From the NCBI GenBank assembly GCA_947631715.1, contig CANRMK010000134.1, positions 1 to 6,493 on the forward strand: a stretch of DNA of 6,493 nucleotides, given 5' to 3'. Positions 1 to 6,317 of the stretch are shown in pieces. The stretch comes from an uncultured Acetatifactor sp. (lineage in GTDB: Bacteria; Bacillota; Clostridia; Lachnospirales; Lachnospiraceae). Both the position numbers and the translations under genes were made by a program. Position 1 is the stretch's first letter; each line of letters opens with the position of its first letter. Below the pieces are notes generated by a model that was not told the DNA's origin, ran no database searches, and worked only from the letters and a program-made list of their open reading frames with translations.

Positions 1-43
1 ATATTGCCTGAGCCTGTCTTCTTTTTATCTCTACCTGATTCAT
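1..43 (-). CDS. Start of an unidentified gene downstream of ybeY, cut by the left edge
   Basis: An ATG at 41-43 (minus strand) opens a frame that stays open to the window edge, giving MNQVEIKRRQAQAI. A GAGGG ribosome-binding-like stretch lies about 8 bases upstream, and the start is 14 bases after the ybeY stop codon, so the gene is placed as the next member of the same transcript. In B. subtilis the gene after ybeY is dgkA (undecaprenol/diacylglycerol kinase), followed by cdd and era. Fourteen residues are too few to say whether this is one of those, and I do not recognise them. The start is rich in Lys, Arg and Gln, which would fit a cytoplasmic amino terminus. The reading frame and start are fairly likely; the product is unknown. 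Confidence 0.55.
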   Translation of the reverse strand, partial: MNQVEIKRRQAQAI

Positions 44-57
44 CCGCCGTCCCTCTG

Positions 58-558
58 TCAATCTCTTGTGATACCCAATTTCTCCAGTATGTCTTCCTGT
101 TTTTTCTCCATTGCGGCCGCCTGCTCTTCCTCCACATGATCGTAGCCGCACAGATGCAGCATGCTGTGTGCCACTAGGAAAGCAAATTCGCGCCGGAGAC
201 TGTGCCCATAGCTCTCCGCCTGCTCCCTTGCTTTCTCCGCCGAGATCATAATATCCCCCAGCTGAAGCATGCCCGTTTCGGGATCGAAATAATCGGCTTC
301 CCTCCCCTTACAGATCTCAAATACCCCCGGTGCGGCAAAGTCCATATTGGGAAAGGAAAGCACGTCCGTCTCCCTGTCGATCCCCCGGAACTGCCTGTTC
401 AGCTCCCGGATCCCGGCATTGTCCGTGACCACGAGGTTCACGGCGGCTTCATAGGGGCAGTCCTCCGCCTCCAGGACCGCCTCCGCCACCTGTCTGCCCG
501 TATCCTCCAAAGAGAACGGGAAATCCTCTCCCGTCTCGTTCTCAACGCAGAAAATCAT
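58..558 (-). CDS. ybeY: YbeY, endoribonuclease for 16S rRNA 3'-end maturation
   Basis: The 166-residue product is a single-domain zinc metalloprotein of the UPF0054/YbeY family. Known members are cytoplasmic endoribonucleases that act in 16S rRNA 3'-end maturation and in 70S ribosome quality control. The zinc site is complete: HSMLHLCGYDH at residues 131-141 supplies His131, His135 and His141. The second family block, around residues 53-70 (ending in TDVLSFP), is also present with Arg58 and Asp65. Between that block and LGDI (about residues 71-103) is a longer acidic loop than in E. coli YbeY, as I recall for clostridial versions. The ATG at 558 has GGGAG about 10 bases upstream and lies 17 bases inside the end of the preceding membrane protein gene, so translation is probably coupled. 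The stop is TGA at 58-60. Identification is firm. Confidence 0.96.
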   Translation of the reverse strand: MIFCVENETGEDFPFSLEDTGRQVAEAVLEAEDCPYEAAVNLVVTDNAGIRELNRQFRGIDRETDVLSFPNMDFAAPGVFEICKGREADYFDPETGMLQLGDIMISAEKAREQAESYGHSLRREFAFLVAHSMLHLCGYDHVEEEQAAAMEKKQEDILEKLGITRD

Positions 559-1720
559 AGTAAAGTTTCTCCCTCATAAAGATCCGGCGCATACTGCAGA
601 ATTCCGCGATCGACAGGCTGCAGGCAGAGAACGTGCCCTTTTGCCAGAATTCTTCAAACAGTCCTCCAATCACGCCGTCAAAGTCCGCTTTCCTGTCCGG
701 CTCCTTTTGCAGAAGCTCCCTCACGGTGGATACCACCCTGTCCGCACAGATCAGCACAGCCGTTTCCCTCCGGGTCACTCCGGCGCCCCCGGCCTGATAC
801 TCCTGCAGGATCCCACGGGCCGCAGGAGGGAACTCCTCCTCCGACATGACCTCCTCCAGACGCTCTCCCAGACGGTGATAATAGGCAGCGCATTTTAAGG
901 CGTCCCTGTCCATTCCCAGCTGGGCCGCGATCCGCTCGCAGAAATAGGCAGTGTGGACCGTGAGTATATACGCCTCCCTGTCCCGCTCTTTCAGCTCCAC
1001 CAGCTCAGGCGCCTCCGTATCGTTGATATCCAGGTATTTTTCACGGTGCTGGTACAGCACAGCGGTGGAAAAGATCTTCAGGCAGCCGAACAGCAGAATG
1101 CTGCTTAAGATCACGTTCACCGCCGGAATCACGAACAGCTCCAGGCTCGGCCTGGCGTTTGCCGTGAGGACCACGCCCGCGGTCTCGCAGACCGTCAGAC
1201 AGAGTATGGACAGAAAAAGAGGAATCCCGAACCGGAAATCTTTCTCCAAATGCTGGAACAGAGTCACCGCAAAGGTCCCGCTGATCAGGTACATCACAAA
1301 ATGCCCCTCGCTTCCCCCGCTTAAGGATACCGCCGCCGCCAGAAGCATGGAAGCGCCCAGGATCCCGGTGCTCAGATTCCCGAACAGCGCTAACAGCACA
1401 TACACCACCAGAAAGGGCCAGCCGGCAGCAGGCAGAAAGCTGCAGGCAAAAGCCACTGCAAGCCCCGCCCCCATACAGATCCAGAACCGGAACACATGGC
1501 TTCCGTTGTCATAATCGAGCCTTTCCCTTAAATATTCCCTGCGGAAATGAAATCCCGTGACCGCCAGACCGAGGACCGTTGTGACACAAGCGCTCAAAAG
1601 CCTGTCCTGCGGCATCTGCCGTATGCTGCCGACGAGCCAGGTCCCGGCTCCGCCTATCAGAATGATCAGTATCTCCACCGGAAAAAGCTTCCAGGTGAGC
1701 TTAGGTCTTTTTTCTTCCAT
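542..1720 (-). CDS. YqfF/PgpH-like membrane protein with degenerate HD domain (likely inactive)
   Basis: This 392-residue protein sits where yqfF (pgpH, a cyclic-di-AMP phosphodiesterase) normally lies, between phoH and ybeY. Roughly residues 12-222 form six to eight hydrophobic segments (about 12-32, 42-57, 79-96, 101-132, 141-155, 163-188 and 193-222), and residues 245-392 form a cytoplasmic domain. That domain aligns by eye with the family's HD domain: AAYYHRLGE (278-286) matches the family's YYHDIGK, ICADRVVSTVR (324-334) its ADSVEAAVR region, and KGTFSACSLSIAEF (361-374) its DGQFNECDLTLKEL tail. The HD dipeptide is His282-Arg283, the family's early His-His pair corresponds to Ile252-Leu253, and no later His-His pair is seen; only His282 and Asp327 remain as candidate ligands. 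The roughly 300-residue extracellular domain of full-length YqfF (about 700 residues) is missing. The start is ATG at 1720, overlapping phoH by 20 bases, with AGGGA just upstream. Homology is well supported; loss of catalysis is inferred. Confidence 0.85.
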   Translation of the reverse strand: MEEKRPKLTWKLFPVEILIILIGGAGTWLVGSIRQMPQDRLLSACVTTVLGLAVTGFHFRREYLRERLDYDNGSHVFRFWICMGAGLAVAFACSFLPAAGWPFLVVYVLLALFGNLSTGILGASMLLAAAVSLSGGSEGHFVMYLISGTFAVTLFQHLEKDFRFGIPLFLSILCLTVCETAGVVLTANARPSLELFVIPAVNVILSSILLFGCLKIFSTAVLYQHREKYLDINDTEAPELVELKERDREAYILTVHTAYFCERIAAQLGMDRDALKCAAYYHRLGERLEEVMSEEEFPPAARGILQEYQAGGAGVTRRETAVLICADRVVSTVRELLQKEPDRKADFDGVIGGLFEEFWQKGTFSACSLSIAEFCSMRRIFMREKLYYDFLR

Positions 1721-2708
1721 ATTTTTCCCTGTTTCTTCCCTTTTCTTTCGCCTCGTAATCCTCGTAAGCCTTTACGATCCTCTGTACCAGCGGGTGGCGC
1801 ACCACATCCCGGCTGGTCAGATTACAGAAAGCGATCCCCTCGATCCTCCCCAGTACCTTTGCCGCCACGTCCAGCCCCGACTTTGCCCCCGCCGGCAGGT
1901 CCTTCTGGGAAGCGTCCCCGGTGACTACCACCTTTGAGCCGAAGCCGATCCTGGTCAGGAACATTTTCATCTGGGCCGGCGTAGTATTCTGGGCCTCGTC
2001 CAGTATAATATAGGCATTGTCCAGAGTGCGGCCCCGCATATAGGCTAAGGGCGCCACCTCGATCAGTCCCTTTTCCATATTCTTTGTAAAGCTCTCCGCC
2101 CCCATGATCTGATACAGGGCGTCATACAGCGGGCGCAGATAGGGATCCACCTTGCTCTGGAGATCTCCCGGCAGAAAGCCCAGCTTCTCTCCCGCCTCAA
2201 TGGCCGGCCGCGTCAGTATGATCCTGCCCACCTCTTCGTTCTTAAAGGCACTGATCGCCATAGCCATGGCAAGATATGTCTTTCCGGTCCCCGCCGGCCC
2301 CGATCCGAACACGATCATGTTTTCCCGTATGGCATCCACATAGTTCTTCTGGCCCAGCGTCTTCGGCTTGATGGGCTTCCCGTTTACCGTGTGGCAGATA
2401 CAGTCCTCATCGATCCTGGAGATCACGTTTTCCTGCTCTTCCATTCCCATGGCAATGGCATAATCCACGTTCTGCTCCTCTATCTCATTCCCTCTCTCCG
2501 AGAGGACGGTAAGCTGCTTCAGCACCCCCGCGGCCCTTCTCGCCATCTCTTCCCTGCCGGCCACGATGACCTGGCCGTTCCGATCCACAATGCTCACATG
2601 AAAATCACGTTCCAGCTTCTTCACATAGGCGTCCTGCATGCCGAATATCTTCCGCATGTGCTCCGCCGGCATATCGATCTTCAGCGAAAACTCCTTCTCA
2701 CTGCTCAT
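1701..2708 (-). CDS. phoH: PhoH family P-loop ATPase
   Basis: The 335-residue product is a full-length PhoH-like protein (B. subtilis PhoH is of similar size). An amino-terminal region of about 120 residues, which may include a KH-like nucleic-acid-binding part, precedes the ATPase domain. The Walker A motif is GPAGTGKT at 137-144, and the Walker B region is YIILDEAQN at 233-241 with Asp237 and Glu238. Further conserved blocks are TGDASQKDLP (263-272), resembling a helicase-like motif with Asp265, and SRDVVRHPLVQRIV (299-312), which includes the conserved arginine block. The family binds and hydrolyses ATP and is linked by genome context to RNA metabolism with YbeY, but its exact cellular task is unsettled. 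The carboxy terminus is strongly basic. The ATG at 2708 lies 11 bases inside yqfD with GGAG 4 bases upstream; the TAA stop lies 20 bases inside the next gene. Family assignment is firm. Confidence 0.96.
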   Translation of the reverse strand: MSSEKEFSLKIDMPAEHMRKIFGMQDAYVKKLERDFHVSIVDRNGQVIVAGREEMARRAAGVLKQLTVLSERGNEIEEQNVDYAIAMGMEEQENVISRIDEDCICHTVNGKPIKPKTLGQKNYVDAIRENMIVFGSGPAGTGKTYLAMAMAISAFKNEEVGRIILTRPAIEAGEKLGFLPGDLQSKVDPYLRPLYDALYQIMGAESFTKNMEKGLIEVAPLAYMRGRTLDNAYIILDEAQNTTPAQMKMFLTRIGFGSKVVVTGDASQKDLPAGAKSGLDVAAKVLGRIEGIAFCNLTSRDVVRHPLVQRIVKAYEDYEAKEKGRNREKYGRKKT

Positions 2709-3954
2709 CCGTCTCCAAATCTCCGCTCTCAGGTATGGTGGTGGCGGCCCCGATCCCCTCCGGTTCCCGTACCAGGAAATCTCCCTGCAGGACCCATCCG
2801 CCGCCGTCTTTTTCTATTTTAACATTTTTTTCAATAATTTGTACCCCTTTTTCCTCTAAAGTTGTAAGAAATGCAGTTAATTTTTCGTTCAGTCCGCTTT
2901 CCGCCTCCTCCGGGGAGTACTCATATTCCACATTCCGGTATTCCCGATAGGTGGCGGTCCCCCAGAAAACAGGGATCGACAGCTTTTCGAACAGGGACGG
3001 CCTGCTCTCCCTTATAAGGCTGTCATACACCAGAAAAGGCCGGTTCACAGGCAGGCTCCACTCTCTATCCCCTATCCGCAGATAATGGCTCCCTTTCTCC
3101 CTGCCCGTATACTCTTTCTTCACATAATCGCCGGGCAGCCTGTCAGAAAAGGTCACCGCATGCTCCAGCAGGATATCCGCATCCGCATTCACGAACCGGT
3201 ATTCCCTCAGCGTGGCATCGTCATTGTAAATGGGCACTTTTCCCTCTACCAGCACCGTCCCCGCCTCCACCGTGTCCCCGATGGACACCACAGGCACGCC
3301 GCTTCTCACGATCATGGACACGATCGTACCGCTGTTCTGGGATACCAGGTCCGTCCCCAGGACATCCTGTCCCTCCCCTTCCGGAGCGCCGTTTTCCAAA
3401 GTTTCCTCCCTGCCTGCAGTGGTGTCATCCTCCCTGATATCGATCTGGAGCCTGGTCCCGGACAACTTTGCCGATGCCCAGGTCACCTGGCGGAACTGTC
3501 TCCGTATGTCTTTCTCCAGCTCCTGGATATCCAGCTCGCTCTTGCGCATGCCCACAGTGATCTGTCTGTCCTTTAAAAAGCTGTCGAACATATCCCGCGT
3601 AATCTGATAGTTTCCTGTAAGGTCAATGCCCCACACGTGCAAAGACGACCAGATCCAGAATCCCACAGCCAGCACGAGCCCCGCCAGAAACACTTTCCGC
3701 TTCAAAAGCTCCGGCACAAAAAAAGGCAGCCCATATCGCTCCAATATGGCTGCCCTTGTTCCCGTTTTCCGCACGATAGGGCGCAGAGCCCGAAAGCCTT
3801 TCAGGTGAATGCACATATAGTACACGTCCCCATCCTTTACGATATCCCAGAGCAGGATTCCCTTGTTGCTGCACAGATTCATAAAGCGCTCCGGCGAGAG
3901 GCCCCAAACCTTAATGCGCAGATACCCTTTCAGATACTTCAGCAGTCCGATCAT
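2698..3954 (-). CDS. yqfD: YqfD family sporulation membrane protein
   Basis: The product is 418 residues if read from the ATG at 3954 and belongs to the YqfD family, membrane proteins of the mother-cell sporulation programme in B. subtilis. The amino terminus (MIGLLKYLKGYLRIKVWG, then SPERFMNLCSNKGI) is the typical family opening. One membrane segment lies at about residues 87-105 (VFLAGLVLAVGFWIW and flanks), followed by WGIDLTGN. The rest, about 310 residues, should lie outside the cytoplasm. It contains an acidic linker near 173-200 and a stretch around 206-245 (SGTIVSMIVRSGVPVV, then GDTVEAGTVLVEG) that resembles a biotinyl/lipoyl-like hairpin, as I recall for the family. I prefer ATG 3954 because GAGGTG lies 4 bases upstream and because the family starts there; an in-frame GTG at 4005 would add 17 residues. 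An AT-rich island (about 2811-2890) lies in the 3' part. The stop overlaps phoH by 11 bases. Confidence 0.93.
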   Translation of the reverse strand: MIGLLKYLKGYLRIKVWGLSPERFMNLCSNKGILLWDIVKDGDVYYMCIHLKGFRALRPIVRKTGTRAAILERYGLPFFVPELLKRKVFLAGLVLAVGFWIWSSLHVWGIDLTGNYQITRDMFDSFLKDRQITVGMRKSELDIQELEKDIRRQFRQVTWASAKLSGTRLQIDIREDDTTAGREETLENGAPEGEGQDVLGTDLVSQNSGTIVSMIVRSGVPVVSIGDTVEAGTVLVEGKVPIYNDDATLREYRFVNADADILLEHAVTFSDRLPGDYVKKEYTGREKGSHYLRIGDREWSLPVNRPFLVYDSLIRESRPSLFEKLSIPVFWGTATYREYRNVEYEYSPEEAESGLNEKLTAFLTTLEEKGVQIIEKNVKIEKDGGGWVLQGDFLVREPEGIGAATTIPESGDLETDEQ

Positions 3955-3958
3955 TGCA

Positions 3959-3964
3959 CACCTC
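3959..3964 (-). promoter_or_regulatory. Ribosome binding site deciding the yqfD start
   Basis: The minus strand reads GAGGTG here, 4 bases before the ATG at 3952-3954 (6 bases counted from GAGG). No comparable site was noted ahead of the in-frame GTG at 4003-4005. This favours the shorter YqfD with the family-typical MIGLLKYLKG start. Confidence 0.7.
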
Positions 3965-4001
3965 TTTTTTACTGCTTCCGGCGGCGCAGCGCCCGTGCCC
4001 C

Positions 4002-4283
4002 TCACAGATACCTGACACAGGCAATGCAGCCGCTGACTTTCATATCTTCATTGGTATAGTAGTCGATGGAAAGTCCCGTACCCTCAAAGCTTACCTGGCA
4101 GCTCTTTCCCTGGAGCAGGATCTGGCTGTCCGTATATTCCAGGATTCCCCGATAATTTTCGATCCATGCCTCCCTGTTCCCTGTCAGCTCTACCTTGATC
4201 GCTCCCAGGCAGATATCCTTTGGAAGCTTCAGTGTGTCCGCAAGCGCTTCTTTTCTCTGACTGTTGTCTCTGTTCTTCCTCAT
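4002..4283 (-). CDS. yqfC: YabP/YqfC family sporulation protein
   Basis: The 93-residue protein matches the YabP/YqfC family in length and layout: a short basic amino terminus, then LPKDICLGAIKVELTGNREA and WIENYRGI (about 20-47), then an alternating polar/hydrophobic carboxy-terminal half that should form beta strands and ends in GCIACVRYL. No signal peptide or membrane segment is visible. In B. subtilis yqfC is transcribed in the mother cell under SigE and is required for efficient sporulation; no enzymatic activity is known. Its place directly before yqfD is the conserved arrangement and strongly supports the call. The ATG overlaps the pdp stop as ATGA, and no good Shine-Dalgarno sequence precedes it, so initiation probably depends on ribosomes finishing pdp. 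I found no SigE-like promoter next to the start, although one deeper inside pdp cannot be excluded. Confidence 0.9.
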   Translation of the reverse strand: MRKNRDNSQRKEALADTLKLPKDICLGAIKVELTGNREAWIENYRGILEYTDSQILLQGKSCQVSFEGTGLSIDYYTNEDMKVSGCIACVRYL

Positions 4284-5611
4284 GCTCTATGTATATGCTC
4301 AAAGCTCTGATCGATGATCCCCCGGATAAATTTTTTCTTCTCCGGCGGCGCTTCTTTTATGCTGTAAGCGTTCAGGAAACGCTGTTCCGCCATTTGGGCT
4401 TTCTTTTCGTCATTGGCGTGCAGATAGGCCAGAGGCTCTCCCGCCCGGACAGGATCCCCTGTCTTTTTGCACAGCACAAGGCCCACGGACAGATCTATGG
4501 CGCTGTCCTTTGTCTCTCTTCCCCCGCCCAGGATCAGAGAGCACATCCCGATCTCATCGCACAGGATATGATCCACGTACCCGCTGGCCGGTGCCAGAAT
4601 GGGCCGGACGATGGAGGCTGTCTGCAGGCGCTCCGGATTGTATACGACATCGCCGTCGCCGCCCTGGGCCTCCACAAATTCCGCCAGCTTTCTCAGCGCA
4701 CTGCCGTCCCTTATCACTGTTCTGAGCATTTCCTCCGCCTGTCCCAAAGTCTCCGCCGCCTCACCGGCCACCAGCATCCTGCTTCCCAGGGTCAGGCACA
4801 GCTCCAGGAAATCCTCCGGCCCGTTCCCCTTTAAAGTCTCTATGGCCTCCCTGACCTCCAGAGCATTCCCCACCGCACAGCCAAGCGGCTGATCCATATC
4901 AGAGATCACGGCAGCCGTCCTGCGGCCCGCGTTCTTCCCGATCTTCACCATCTCCTCCGCCAGAGCCCAGGCGTCCTGCTCCTCTTTCATAAATGCGCCG
5001 CTGCCCGTCTTCACGTCAAGCACGATGGCGTCAGCCCCCGCCGCCAGCTTCTTGCTCATAATGGAGCTGGCGATCAGGGACATATTGTCAACGGTGGCCG
5101 TCACGTCCCTGAGCGCATACAGCTTTTTATCCGCCGGGGCCAGATCCGCCGTCTGTCCCATAATGGCGATACCCACCCGGTTTACGTTGTCTATGAACTG
5201 TTCCTTTGTCAGGGCCGTGGTAAATCCCGGGAAGCTTTCCAGCTTGTCAATGGTGCCTCCTGTGTGCCCCAGCCCCCTGCCGCTCATCTTGGCCACAGGG
5301 ATACCGCAGGCAGCCGCCATGGGGCCCAGCGCCAGCGAGGTCTTGTCTCCCACTCCCCCCGTGCTGTGCTTATCCACCTTGATCCCATGGATCCCTGACA
5401 GATCCAGCATATCACCGCTCTCCGCCATGGCCATGGTAAGCTCGGCGGTCTCCTCCTCCGTCATTTTTTGGAAGTAGATGGCCATCATCAGCGCCGAAGC
5501 CTGGTAGTCCGGGATCTCGCCCTTTGTGTATCCCTCCACAAAGAACCGTATCTCCTCCCTGGACAGCCTGCCTCCGCCCCGCTTCTTCATAATAATATCA
5601 TACATTCTCAC
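4280..5611 (-). CDS. pdp: Pyrimidine-nucleoside phosphorylase
   Basis: This 443-residue cytoplasmic enzyme reversibly phosphorolyses uridine, deoxyuridine and thymidine to a pyrimidine base and (deoxy)ribose-1-phosphate for nucleoside salvage. It is slightly longer than B. subtilis Pdp (about 433). The thymidine/pyrimidine phosphorylase signature lies at 110-126 (SGRGLGHTGGTIDKLES). The phosphate-binding block KVDKHSTGGVGDK is at 78-90. The base-binding residues of the family are intact: Arg168 in LRDVT, and Ser183 and Lys187 in SIMSKK. Lys108 is, as I recall, typical of the broad-specificity pyrimidine enzyme as opposed to strict thymidine phosphorylase (deoA), so I call pdp. The carboxy-terminal domain follows from about 335. 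The start is GTG at 5611: GGGAGG lies 9 bases upstream, and the resulting M-R-M opening matches the family; the ATG two codons later would have a 15-base spacing. The stop overlaps yqfC as ATGA. Confidence 0.96.
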   Translation of the reverse strand: MRMYDIIMKKRGGGRLSREEIRFFVEGYTKGEIPDYQASALMMAIYFQKMTEEETAELTMAMAESGDMLDLSGIHGIKVDKHSTGGVGDKTSLALGPMAAACGIPVAKMSGRGLGHTGGTIDKLESFPGFTTALTKEQFIDNVNRVGIAIMGQTADLAPADKKLYALRDVTATVDNMSLIASSIMSKKLAAGADAIVLDVKTGSGAFMKEEQDAWALAEEMVKIGKNAGRRTAAVISDMDQPLGCAVGNALEVREAIETLKGNGPEDFLELCLTLGSRMLVAGEAAETLGQAEEMLRTVIRDGSALRKLAEFVEAQGGDGDVVYNPERLQTASIVRPILAPASGYVDHILCDEIGMCSLILGGGRETKDSAIDLSVGLVLCKKTGDPVRAGEPLAYLHANDEKKAQMAEQRFLNAYSIKEAPPEKKKFIRGIIDQSFEHIHRA

Positions 5612-5678
5612 AGTCTCTGTCCTCCCGATTCTCCTGCGCTCTGCCCACGCGCCCGCATCCCACGCGAACCGTCTGGCC
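5612..5678 (-). other. Intergenic gap between nth and pdp, with the pdp ribosome binding site
   Basis: This is the longest non-coding stretch in the window. Its GGGAGG (minus strand, at 5621-5626) lies 9 bases before the GTG at 5611 and decides that start. The rest is GC-rich. I see no hairpin followed by a T run, so no intrinsic terminator for nth, and no recognisable SigA -35/-10 pair. The gap may simply be leader inside a continuous transcript. Confidence 0.6.
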
Positions 5679-6317
5679 TCAGTCTACTCCCACCCGTCTG
5701 CACAGATCCGCCACACAGCACCTGTCGCAGAAAGGCTTTGTCCTGGCGGTACACACTGTGCGCCCGTGGTCCACGAGCCTATGGCAGAAATCATTTCCCT
5801 CTGCGGGCGGGATCAGCTTCCTAAGCTCCTGCTCCACCTTTCCGGGCTCCTTGACGCCGTCCACCAGACCCATCCGGTTCACCAGCCGGATACAGTGGGT
5901 ATCGGTGACAATGGCCGGCTTTCCGAACACGTCCCCCATGATCAAGTTGGCGCTCTTTCTCCCCACCCCCGGCAGGGACAAAAGCTCGTCAAAATCATCG
6001 GGCACCTTTCCCCCGAACCGATCCCTGAGCATTTTCATACAGGCGCTGATATCCCTGGCCTTACTGTTTCCCAGGCCGCAGGGGTGCACGATCCTTTCGA
6101 TTTCCTCCACAGGCGCTTCCGCCAGCGCATCCACATCCGGGTATTTTTCATACAGCTTTTCCACCACCACGTTCACCCTGGCATCGGTGCACTGGGCGGC
6201 CAGCCGCACGCTCACCAAAAGCTTCCAGGCTTGGTCGTAATCCAGAGTGCAGCAGGTCTGTGGATATTCCTGCTTCAGCCTTTCAATGATCGCAGACGCC
6301 CTCTGCTTCTTTGTCAT
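5679..6317 (-). CDS. nth: Endonuclease III (DNA glycosylase/AP lyase)
   Basis: The 212-residue protein is a full-length endonuclease III (E. coli Nth is 211). It removes oxidised pyrimidines from DNA and cleaves at the resulting abasic site, the first step of base-excision repair. The helix-hairpin-helix is LPGVGRKSANLIMG at 115-128 with the catalytic lysine at Lys121. The catalytic aspartate is Asp139 in VTDTHCIRLVNR. Gln42 in AAQCTDARVN is the conserved helix residue. The [4Fe-4S] ligands at the carboxy end are Cys189, Cys197, Cys200 and Cys206, a C-X7-C-X2-C-X5-C pattern with one more residue in the first interval than the C-X6-C of E. coli. The ATG at 6317 has GGGAGG 8 bases upstream and overlaps the stop of the kinase gene as ATGA, so the two are probably translationally coupled. 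The TGA stop is followed by 67 bases before pdp. Confidence 0.96.
   Translation of the reverse strand: MTKKQRASAIIERLKQEYPQTCCTLDYDQAWKLLVSVRLAAQCTDARVNVVVEKLYEKYPDVDALAEAPVEEIERIVHPCGLGNSKARDISACMKMLRDRFGGKVPDDFDELLSLPGVGRKSANLIMGDVFGKPAIVTDTHCIRLVNRMGLVDGVKEPGKVEQELRKLIPPAEGNDFCHRLVDHGRTVCTARTKPFCDRCCVADLCRRVGVD

Noticed and set aside
951..1514. Plus-strand open frame of 187 codons opposite the membrane protein gene
   Set aside because: It is a mirror of a hydrophobic coding region with no recognisable motif, and the minus-strand gene shows clear family homology.
3975..3995. GGCG-CTG-CGCC inverted repeat between yqfC and yqfD as a terminator
   Set aside because: The stem is only four base pairs, and on the transcribed strand it is followed by an A run instead of a T run, so it is not an intrinsic terminator.
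4284..4300. CATATACAT just before yqfC as a possible SigE -10 element
   Set aside because: It is too close to the start codon, matches the consensus poorly, and has no -35 element at the right distance.
4220..4834. Plus-strand open frame of 204 codons opposite pdp
   Set aside because: It is antisense to a well-conserved enzyme gene and has no domain features.
5644..5666. Two copies of CCCACGCG, 15 bases apart, in the nth-pdp gap
   Set aside because: Only two 8-base copies in a GC-rich spacer. They could be an operator but are easily due to chance, and there is no recognisable regulator gene or promoter next to them.
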